Shown: piece by piece, positions 1 to 5,020 of the stretch
How positions within the stretch are numbered: the stretch's first letter is position 1
How the letters are laid out: each line of letters opens with the position of its first letter
NCBI GenBank assembly: GCA_050735975.1
Contig: JBOHVS010000361.1
Location: 1-5,020 of the forward strand
Length of the DNA: 5,020 bases
DNA from: DATMBL01 sp050735975
Lineage (GTDB): Bacteria > Desulfobacterota > Binatia > UBA9968
Direction: 5' to 3'
Position numbers and translations under genes: made by a program
The notes under the pieces: generated by a model
What the model saw: the letters and a program-made list of their open reading frames with translations, nothing else
Told to the model about the DNA's origin: nothing
Database searches by the model: none

Positions 1-45
1 GTGCTATGCACCCGGCCCTCTTAAAAACACACCAACCGCGCGCGA

Positions 46-1542
46 TCAGCGCTGCGGCTTCAGCGCGAGAAAAAGCGTGCTCTCCCCGCGACGCACAAGA
101 AAAAGAACTCCTCGACCCTTGCGAATCGCGGCGACCAGTTTTTTGTATTCCTCAAGGCTCCGAACCGGCTTCCTGTCGATTTCCAAAATCACGTCGCCCC
201 GGCGAATTCCCGATTCGTCGGCTGCGCTTCCCGGTTCCACCGCGGTAACGACCACACCGTCCGCCTTTTCCAACCCCAAACTCTCCGCCATCTGCGGCGT
301 CAGCTTTTGCACTGTTAACCCCAGTTCGCCCTTTTCGGGAGCGGCGGCAACCACCTCTTCGTCTTTTAGTTCTCCGACAGCGACCGTAAGCGTGATTTCC
401 TTTTTATCGCGCAACAGTTTCATCCGGACCTTTTTGTCTACCGCCGTGCGGGCGACGATGAAGGGCAGGTCGCCGGAATCTTTCACCTCTTTGCCATCGA
501 ACTCCACGATGACATCTCCGACCTTGACCCCGGCCTTCTCCGCCGGCCCGTCCTTCGACACGTTTGCGACGAGCGCTCCTCGCGCCTTGTCCATCCCCAA
601 GCTCTCGGCGATTTCCGGCGTCACCCTTTGGATCAGCACGCCCAGATAACCGCGCGTAACTTTTCCTTTGCCTTTGAGCTGCGGCAGCAGCTCTTTGACC
701 AAATTGATCGGGATGGCAAATCCGATACCGATATTTCCTCCCGTCCGGCTGAAGATAGCGGTGTTGATACCGATGACTTCGCCGCGCAGATTGATCAGCG
801 GCCCGCCCGAGTTGCCGGGGTTAATCGAAGCGTCGGTCTGGATAAAGTTGTCGTAGGGCCCCTGACCGATATGCCGCCCCTTCGCGCTCACAATTCCGGA
901 AGTGACCGTGCTATCCAGCCCGAATGGGTTCCCGATGGCCATCACCCATTCGCCGACTTCAAGATTATCCGAGTCCCCGAGAGTTGCCGTGGTTAGATCG
1001 CCTTTGGCATCTACCTTGATGATGGCAATATCGGTCTTCGGATCACGGCCGATCACCTTAGCTTCGTACTCCTGATCGTCGGAGAATTTCACGACGATTT
1101 TTGATGCGTTCTCGACGACGTGGTTGTTGGTCAAAATCGAGCCATCGCTGTCGATAATGAAGCCCGAGCCCAAACTCCTTTGACGCTGGGGACCTCGCGG
1201 TATGGGTCCGCCGAAAAAACGGCGCCAAAAATCGTTGAACGGATCGTCTTCCCCAAATGGGCTCGAAAATTCTGGGCCCTGCCCGCGCGCCTCGCTGACC
1301 TGTGTCGTGGAAATATTGACCACAATGGGTCGCATTTTCTTCGACAACGCGACAAAATCCGGCAGCAATGGACCGGCCGGCCTGACCTCCGGAGCCCCCT
1401 CACTCAGAAGGTTGACCGCGCGGCTGGGAACGAGCCAATCGAAACTGCCGCTGATTCCAAGCCCGACCAGTAATGATGTCGCCCCCACTAAGACAACAGT
1501 TTTAAAATTCACGTTGCCGCTCCAGAGTTTCTTTAGATCCAT
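46..1542 (-). CDS. htrA: HtrA/DegP-type (Do family) periplasmic serine protease with two PDZ domains
   Basis: This 498-residue protein is an envelope serine endoprotease and chaperone of family S1C that degrades or refolds damaged exported proteins. The N-terminus has a short basic stretch and one hydrophobic segment (about residues 14-32), a membrane anchor or uncleaved signal that places the rest in the periplasm. The trypsin-like domain (about 65-290) carries the full catalytic triad: H141 in TNNHVV, D171 in KTDIAIIKV and S245 in NPGNSGGPL. A Phe/Asp/Gly/Pro-rich insert (about 88-122) before the LGSGFII strand looks like the regulatory LA loop. PDZ1 spans about 297-390 and PDZ2 about 404-497, the usual full-length DegP/DegQ/MucD layout. 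The ATG is preceded by TAGGAG with a 6-base spacer. The gene follows the DUF1844 gene by 9 bases and is probably cotranscribed with it. Family assignment is very secure. Whether it acts as DegP, DegQ or MucD cannot be told from sequence. Confidence 0.96.
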   Translation of the reverse strand: MDLKKLWSGNVNFKTVVLVGATSLLVGLGISGSFDWLVPSRAVNLLSEGAPEVRPAGPLLPDFVALSKKMRPIVVNISTTQVSEARGQGPEFSSPFGEDDPFNDFWRRFFGGPIPRGPQRQRSLGSGFIIDSDGSILTNNHVVENASKIVVKFSDDQEYEAKVIGRDPKTDIAIIKVDAKGDLTTATLGDSDNLEVGEWVMAIGNPFGLDSTVTSGIVSAKGRHIGQGPYDNFIQTDASINPGNSGGPLINLRGEVIGINTAIFSRTGGNIGIGFAIPINLVKELLPQLKGKGKVTRGYLGVLIQRVTPEIAESLGMDKARGALVANVSKDGPAEKAGVKVGDVIVEFDGKEVKDSGDLPFIVARTAVDKKVRMKLLRDKKEITLTVAVGELKDEEVVAAAPEKGELGLTVQKLTPQMAESLGLEKADGVVVTAVEPGSAADESGIRRGDVILEIDRKPVRSLEEYKKLVAAIRKGRGVLFLVRRGESTLFLALKPQR

Positions 1543-1548
1543 CGCGTG

Positions 1549-1554
1549 CTCCTA
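1549..1554 (-). promoter_or_regulatory. Shine-Dalgarno of htrA overlapping the upstream stop codon
   Basis: On the minus strand the sequence reads TAGGAG, six bases before the htrA ATG. Its first three bases are also the TAG stop codon of the DUF1844 gene (1554-1552). A ribosome ending DUF1844 therefore sits on the htrA initiation site, which suggests translational coupling of the pair. The site also fixes the htrA start choice. Confidence 0.8.
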
Positions 1555-1980
1555 CTTTTTCTTCACGGCTTCCACATACCTCATCCGCAGGTCGAAGAGA
1601 ATATCCTCGATGAGTTTTTCTTCCCCCGAGTCGAGATTGCCGCGCGTTTTTTCCATCAGCATGCCCAGGATATCGATCATCTGTTTGGCCACAGGGACAT
1701 CTTTCTCCAACTGCCCGCTTAACGGATTCGCCATCTCGCCCAGATGCATCAGCGCCTGGGTGCTGAGACTTATGACAAAAGTGGAGAAGTTAATTTCGGG
1801 AAGCGGCTCCGGCGAGCCGTGCGGATCAATATGCGGCTTCGCTGAGCCCTCGGTTGTCGCTTGGCTTGCGTCGGGCGGCTGGTCGGCGTCGGGACGCGCC
1901 TGTCCCGTTTCCGGCGAAAAACGGCGGCGGTCTTGAACGGTAAACCCTTTGCCTGCTTGTTTTTCTTCTTCTCCAGCCAT
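1552..1980 (-). CDS. DUF1844 domain-containing protein
   Basis: This is a small soluble protein of 142 residues with no signal peptide or membrane segment, so it is probably cytoplasmic. The C-terminal part (about 60-138) matches the DUF1844 family as I recall it: INFSTFVISLSTQALMHLGE, then a VAKQMIDILGML segment, a KTRGNL turn, and a closing helix with EEKLIEDILFDLRMRYVE. The domain looks all-helical. The N-terminus has a second block, GFTVQDRRRF (12-21), which I recall as common in this family. A Pro/Asp/Ser/Thr-rich low-complexity linker (about 22-60) joins the two. No catalytic motif is visible and the function is unknown. It lies directly upstream of htrA with a 9-base gap, so a link to envelope protein quality control is possible but is only inferred from position. 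The ATG is supported by a purine-rich ribosome site just upstream. Confidence 0.92.
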   Translation of the reverse strand: MAGEEEKQAGKGFTVQDRRRFSPETGQARPDADQPPDASQATTEGSAKPHIDPHGSPEPLPEINFSTFVISLSTQALMHLGEMANPLSGQLEKDVPVAKQMIDILGMLMEKTRGNLDSGEEKLIEDILFDLRMRYVEAVKKK

Positions 1981-1982
1981 TT

Positions 1983-1994
1983 TCCTTTCTCCCT
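1983..1994 (-). promoter_or_regulatory. Ribosome-binding region of the DUF1844 gene
   Basis: The minus strand reads AGGGAGAAAGGA before the DUF1844 ATG. AGGGAG has an 8-base spacer and the second AAAGGA is 2 bases from the ATG, so the first is the better-placed Shine-Dalgarno. It begins only 7 bases after the T-run of the terminator hairpin, so the site would be free even if RNA upstream is folded. Confidence 0.6.
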
Positions 1995-2000
1995 ATAAGA

Positions 2001-2052
2001 GAAAAAAGCCTGGAAAAGGTTCCCGCGGATAATTCGCGGCCGGTTTCCAGGC
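2001..2052 (-). terminator. Rho-independent terminator between the GT9 and DUF1844 genes
   Basis: Read on the minus strand, GCCTGGAAA (2052-2044) pairs perfectly with TTTCCAGGC (2016-2008). An inner 5-pair stem CCGCG/CGCGG (2039-2035 with 2027-2023) lies within it, closed by a 7-base loop, with a small internal loop between the two stems. The outer stem is followed at once by six T residues (2007-2002). On the plus strand no T-run follows, so it acts in one direction only. It lies 108 bases past the glycosyltransferase stop codon and only 21 bases before the DUF1844 ATG. It may simply end the glycosyltransferase transcript, or it may act as an attenuator in a DUF1844-htrA leader. Confidence 0.8.
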
Positions 2053-2159
2053 AACGGTCTCGATACGATTCGTTCTAGCTTAGGTTGGCACAGCGCGAGG
2101 CGCAACTTTGTCCTTGAACAGCGCTCTTCGCGGTTAACCGATGCGGCAGGAATCGCAGG
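2053..2159 (-). other. Intergenic region, possible leader or promoter region of DUF1844-htrA
   Basis: These 107 bases lie between the glycosyltransferase stop codon and the terminator hairpin. They hold a perfect 10-base palindrome CGGTTAACCG (2131-2140), a short direct repeat ACAGCGC (2090-2096 and 2118-2124), and a TTCGCGG copy (2127-2133) that recurs inside the terminator (2033-2039). I see no convincing -35/-10 pair on the minus strand and no tRNA or known riboswitch fold. Any promoter for DUF1844-htrA would have to lie here, within the hairpin, or further upstream. Confidence 0.3.
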
Positions 2160-3185
2160 TCAAACTGTAATCTCTACCCCCCACCTTGTCAAGGTAGCCA
2201 ATTCCGGCAGACTTTCCAATCGCTTGATGACGCCGGCGGGTTCGAGAGTGACCAGACAGTCACGGTGCGGACAGCTTTTCATCGTCGTTATCGCGCAGGG
2301 TGAGCAATCCAGGCGCTTCGTCATAACGGTAACCTTACCGCCGCGCGGCGCCCATCGGCGCCGGTCGGAGGGACCGAACAGCGCGACGGTACGGACACCC
2401 AGCGCTGCTGCCAGGTGAGTGGTTCCACTGTCGTTTCCAACATAGAGGACGCACCGCGAGAGTAAAGCCGATAACTGCGCCAGGGTTAGACCTCGAGCGA
2501 CGAGCGCGCCGTCGCAAATCGAATCGAGAGCTCCGCGGTCCTCCTCCACAGGCCCAAAAACCACGAGGACAATGCCCCCGACCTTTTCGCGCCACCAATC
2601 GGCGACGGCGCGGTACGAAGCTACGGGCCAATTCTTCTCTCGGGCACCGCTCCCAGGCGCCAACGCCAGCACCGGCTTTTTCTCTAATGCATGCCGTCGC
2701 CAGTAGTCATCGCACCAGGCGTTAGCGTCCCGCTTGACCGGAATGAACGGGACTCCTCCCGGCGTTATTTCTAGACACGAGAGGTAATAATCTATCTGAT
2801 GCGTGCCGTCGTGAAACGGCCGGAAGGAAAACAAAAGCGCTTTGCCTTGACTTGCACGCCTCAACTCGTCAGCGAAAACGAGCTGATCACTACCAAACCA
2901 CGAGTAGATCGAGGCATAGGAGTCAAAGAAGCTTCGCAAGCGTTGTCCATCGCCGGCGCCCGGAACAAAGAGACGACTGATCGCATCACACTCCAGCGAA
3001 CGAACCGCTACGGAAGAGGAAACCAGATCGGCGAACTCAATCCTGGCAAGGAGATCAACCCTGGAAGCTTGGCCGATCAGCTCGAGGGTGGGCAAGAGAC
3101 AAATGAAATCACCCAGGGCCCCCGGGAATAAGACCAAAGAGCCAGGACGGAACCCATGAACGCGCTCCCATTTCTCCGATTTCAT
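2160..3185 (-). CDS. Glycosyltransferase family 9 (heptosyltransferase-type) protein
   Basis: This 341-residue GT-B fold enzyme is of the ADP-heptose:LPS heptosyltransferase type and probably adds a sugar to lipopolysaccharide core or another envelope glycan at the inner membrane's cytoplasmic face. The N-terminal domain has the acceptor-side motif PGALGDFICLLPTL (21-34). The C-terminal donor domain has LAPGSGAREKNWP (175-187), with K184 and W186 in the usual spots, and YVGNDSGTTHLAAALG (248-263) followed by VALFGPSD (267-274). A cysteine group C294-x2-C297-x7-C305-x4-C310 near the end matches a block seen in many GT9 proteins. Length is normal for the family. M1 gives about 14 residues before the first beta strand, slightly long, and only a weak AGG lies upstream, so the start is less sure than the family. 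It is divergent from cysK and is not part of an LPS cluster within this window. The exact donor and acceptor cannot be read from sequence. Confidence 0.9.
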   Translation of the reverse strand: MKSEKWERVHGFRPGSLVLFPGALGDFICLLPTLELIGQASRVDLLARIEFADLVSSSVAVRSLECDAISRLFVPGAGDGQRLRSFFDSYASIYSWFGSDQLVFADELRRASQGKALLFSFRPFHDGTHQIDYYLSCLEITPGGVPFIPVKRDANAWCDDYWRRHALEKKPVLALAPGSGAREKNWPVASYRAVADWWREKVGGIVLVVFGPVEEDRGALDSICDGALVARGLTLAQLSALLSRCVLYVGNDSGTTHLAAALGVRTVALFGPSDRRRWAPRGGKVTVMTKRLDCSPCAITTMKSCPHRDCLVTLEPAGVIKRLESLPELATLTRWGVEITV

Positions 3186-3213
3186 TGACTTCGAACCTGC
3201 AAGAATATAGCAT
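3185..3213 (+). promoter_or_regulatory. Candidate sigma70-type promoter for cysK-larE
   Basis: TTGACT (3185-3190) matches the -35 consensus in 5 of 6 positions. After 17 bases comes TAGCAT (3208-3213, 4 of 6), with TATAGC (3206-3211) as a shorter-spaced alternative. Transcription would start near 3220, ahead of the GTG start at 3266 but after the upstream TTG at 3185. The -35 box shares its first base with the start codon of the divergent glycosyltransferase gene. A minus-strand TATATT (3209-3204) overlaps the same spot and could be the -10 of that gene, though I see no good -35 for it. Confidence 0.45.
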
Positions 3214-3265
3214 ACCTTTACATTTTTTCGACTTCACTCCCTCTTCAGAAAGACGAGCAAAAAAA

Positions 3266-4219
3266 GTGGGCGATTTTAACGGTGCCCGATCCATCCTGGA
3301 TCTGATCGGTTCGACCCCGGTTGTAAGACTGAGAAAGCTGCCAGGCAAGACGGACGCCGAAGTATGGGCGAAGATGGAATCATTCAATCCCGGCGGTTCG
3401 GTGAAGGACCGCATTTGCCTCAACATGATTGAAGCGGCCGAGCGGGAGGGCAAGGTCAAACCCGGCGCGACAATAATCGAACCGACGAGCGGAAACACGG
3501 GAATCGGCCTGGCATTGATCGCCGCGGTCAAAGGGTACCGTTTGATTCTTACCATGCCGGACACGATGAGCGAAGAACGGCGAAGTCTGTTGGCGGCCTA
3601 TGGAGCTCGTCTCATTCTGACGCCCGACACGAAGGGCATGGGCGGCGCAATCCACAAAGCCGAAGAACTCGTACAGGCGCACAGCGACTACTTCATGCCG
3701 CAGCAGTTCAACAATCCGGCCAATCCGGAGATGCATCGCAGGACCACCGCGGTTGAGCTTTTGAGACATTTCAAACGCATCGACGCATTCGTCGCGGGCG
3801 TCGGCACCGGCGGCACGATAACCGGCGTCGGAGAAGTTCTCAAAGACAAGATGAAGCAGGTTCGCATCTATGCCGTCGAGCCGAGTTCCTCGCCCGTGAT
3901 TTCAGGAGGAGAGCCGGGATATCACAAGATTCAGGGAATCGGCGCCGGCTTTATCCCAGCGGTTTTGAACCGAGAGATCCTGGATGAAGTAATAACCGTC
4001 AGCGACGATGATGCCGCCTCCTGCACCCGGCGGCTCGCTGCCGAAGAGGGCCTTCTGGTCGGGATATCTTCAGGCGCCGCCTGCTGCGCTGCACTGAAAG
4101 TGGCCCAAACTCTGGGGAAAGGACATATCGTAGTGACGATCTTCGCGGATAAAGGCGAACATTATCTCAGCACCGATCTTTTCGGCGACAAACGATGGAC
4201 ACAAAACTCGACCAACTAA
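3266..4219 (+). CDS. cysK: Cysteine synthase A (O-acetylserine sulfhydrylase), PLP-dependent
   Basis: This cytoplasmic fold-type II PLP enzyme makes cysteine from O-acetylserine and sulfide, the last step of sulfur assimilation. From the GTG start it has 317 residues, typical for the family. Visible motifs are ILDLIGSTPVVRL at the N-terminus, the PLP-lysine segment NPGGSVKDR (K47), the substrate loop EPTSGNTG (TSGNT 74-78), the PLP-phosphate loop GVGTGGTITG (GTGGT 180-184), the HKIQGIGAGFIP block and SSGAA (268-272). The HKIQGIGAGFIP and MPDTMSEERR segments favour CysK over CysM or cystathionine beta-synthase; there is no C-terminal CBS or ACT domain. The frame stays open back to a TTG at 3185, but those 27 extra residues resemble no family N-terminus and that TTG lies in a likely -35 box, so I prefer GTG 3266. 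Its Shine-Dalgarno is weak. The 3' end overlaps larE by 25 bases, so the two are surely one transcript. Confidence 0.93.
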   Translation: MGDFNGARSILDLIGSTPVVRLRKLPGKTDAEVWAKMESFNPGGSVKDRICLNMIEAAEREGKVKPGATIIEPTSGNTGIGLALIAAVKGYRLILTMPDTMSEERRSLLAAYGARLILTPDTKGMGGAIHKAEELVQAHSDYFMPQQFNNPANPEMHRRTTAVELLRHFKRIDAFVAGVGTGGTITGVGEVLKDKMKQVRIYAVEPSSSPVISGGEPGYHKIQGIGAGFIPAVLNREILDEVITVSDDDAASCTRRLAAEEGLLVGISSGAACCAALKVAQTLGKGHIVVTIFADKGEHYLSTDLFGDKRWTQNSTN

Positions 4220-5010
4220 ACGAAATTCTTCGGCGCACCGATGGAGTCTTAATCGCCTTCTCGGCCGGCGTCGATTCGACTTTCCTGCTCAAAGCCGCTT
4301 ACCTCGTGCTGGGTGAACGGGCCATCGCGCTGACCGCGTCGTCGCCGACAGCCCCGCCGGGAGAGCTTGAGGCGGCAAAGGAATTCACTCAGTCGCTCGG
4401 ATGCCGGCATATTGTCGTTGATACAAACGAACTGGCGAATCCGTCGTTTGCGCAAAATCCCGCCAACCGGTGTTTCTTTTGTAAAGATGAACTTTACCGC
4501 ATTTGTCGCGCGCAAGCCGATCAGCTGGGAGTCCCTACGATCGTTGATGGAACTAATCTGGACGATCTGAAAGATCACCGGCCAGGCCTCAAGGCCGCGG
4601 CGGAATGGGGGATCCGGCACCCCCTCGTCGAGGCCCGAATGACGAAGGACGACATCCGGCGCTACAGTCGAGAATTCAACCTGGCTACCTGGGATAAACC
4701 TTCCAGCCCCTGTCTTTCCTCGCGCTTTCCCTATGGCACGGAAATTAATCTTGAACGGTTGAAAAAGGTTGCCGCTTGCGAGTTATTTCTAAAGCAGCTC
4801 CACTTCCGCGAGTTCCGGGTCCGCTATCACGGCGACCTGGCGCGGATCGAGGTTTCACAAAACGAATTCGACCGGTTGTTTGACAAAGCTACTCGTGACG
4901 CGGTCGTGCAACAGTTCAAGGCGGCCGGCTTTAATTATGTCAGCCTCGATCTCCAGGGATACCGCACCGGCAGCCTGAACGAAGCCTTGCGGACCAAACA
5001 AACAGATTGA
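4195..5010 (+). CDS. larE: LarE-type ATP-dependent sulfur transferase (nickel-pincer nucleotide cofactor synthesis)
   Basis: This 271-residue cytoplasmic PP-loop enzyme adenylates the carboxylates of the pyridinium biscarboxylate precursor and inserts sulfur to form the nickel-pincer cofactor of LarA-type racemases. The N-terminal PP-loop is SAGVDST (23-29), with Ala where SGGVDS is usual. Next come CFFCKDELY (93-101), DGTNLDD (118-124) followed by HRPGLKA, and the family signature WDKPSSPCLSSRFPYG (166-181). The C-terminal half has the expected VRYHGDLARIEV (209-220) and YVSLDLQGYRTG (248-259). C93, C96 and C173 form the three-cysteine set known from [4Fe-4S]-binding LarE such as that of Thermotoga maritima. 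The ATG lies inside the cysK 3' end (25-base overlap) with only a weak ribosome site, so translation is probably coupled. Length is normal for the family. larB, larC and larA are not in the window, so a role in another sulfur transfer cannot be excluded. Confidence 0.93.
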   Translation: MDTKLDQLNEILRRTDGVLIAFSAGVDSTFLLKAAYLVLGERAIALTASSPTAPPGELEAAKEFTQSLGCRHIVVDTNELANPSFAQNPANRCFFCKDELYRICRAQADQLGVPTIVDGTNLDDLKDHRPGLKAAAEWGIRHPLVEARMTKDDIRRYSREFNLATWDKPSSPCLSSRFPYGTEINLERLKKVAACELFLKQLHFREFRVRYHGDLARIEVSQNEFDRLFDKATRDAVVQQFKAAGFNYVSLDLQGYRTGSLNEALRTKQTD

Positions 5011-5020
5011 GGTTTAGGTT

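Noticed and set aside
1..45. Possible start of another minus-strand gene (AGAGGG then GTG at 11-9)
   Set aside because: Only three codons would lie in the window, so coding cannot be judged. No clear terminator for htrA is seen here either.
77..649. 190-codon plus-strand open frame antisense to the htrA PDZ region
   Set aside because: The minus-strand frame encodes clear PDZ domains; the plus-strand translation is low-complexity Ser/Thr/Arg with no recognisable motif.
1202..1936. 244-codon open frame on the plus strand spanning htrA and the DUF1844 gene
   Set aside because: It lies antisense to two well-supported genes, its translation is Ser/Arg/Pro-rich with no domain, and it crosses a gene boundary. 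It is a shadow of codon bias.
1770..2105. 111-codon minus-strand frame overlapping the DUF1844 gene in another frame
   Set aside because: It runs through the terminator and out of frame through the conserved DUF1844 protein; its Arg/Lys/Pro-rich translation matches nothing.
2053..2159. Small RNA, tRNA or riboswitch in the gap before the terminator
   Set aside because: I found no cloverleaf, T-loop consensus, 6S or SRP RNA core, or known riboswitch core. Only the terminator hairpin is well supported.
3185..3265. N-terminal extension of cysteine synthase from the TTG at 3185
   Set aside because: The 27 residues do not resemble any CysK N-terminus, there is no ribosome site before the TTG, and the segment probably holds the promoter.
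3109..3564. 151-codon minus-strand open frame across the cysK start
   Set aside because: It is antisense to the conserved N-terminal half of cysK and overlaps the start of the glycosyltransferase gene; its translation has no family features.

Overview
The window looks like an ordinary chromosomal stretch from a moderately high-GC, Gram-negative-type bacterium. It has an envelope-anchored HtrA/Do protease with two PDZ domains, a family 9 (heptosyltransferase-type) glycosyltransferase and a DUF1844 protein. That set fits deltaproteobacterium-like or related uncultured lineages, but this placement is an inference from gene content and no marker gene here fixes it. There are five protein genes and no rRNA, tRNA, CRISPR array or mobile element that I can see.

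Layout. Three genes lie on the minus strand. Read in their own direction they are a GT9 glycosyltransferase (3185 to 2160), then a 179-base gap holding a strong intrinsic terminator hairpin (2052 to 2001), then a DUF1844 protein (1980 to 1552), then an HtrA/DegP-type protease (1542 to 46). The last two are tightly linked: the DUF1844 stop codon lies inside the Shine-Dalgarno sequence of the protease. On the plus strand, transcribed divergently from the glycosyltransferase, are cysteine synthase (cysK, 3266-4219) and larE (4195-5010), which overlap by 25 bases.

How they may work together. DUF1844 and HtrA look like a two-gene envelope or protein-quality-control unit; the DUF1844 role is unknown. 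CysK and LarE form a sulfur pair: CysK fixes sulfide into cysteine, and LarE transfers sulfur to the nickel-pincer nucleotide precursor. This LarE has a three-cysteine pattern (C93, C96, C173) that fits the [4Fe-4S] type rather than the sacrificial-cysteine type. The partner genes larB and larC are not in the window.

The points most worth a second look are the LarE cysteine pattern and its coupling to cysK, the terminator placed only 21 bases before a start codon (possible attenuation), and the compact divergent control region around 3183-3265. I do not see an undescribed system here.
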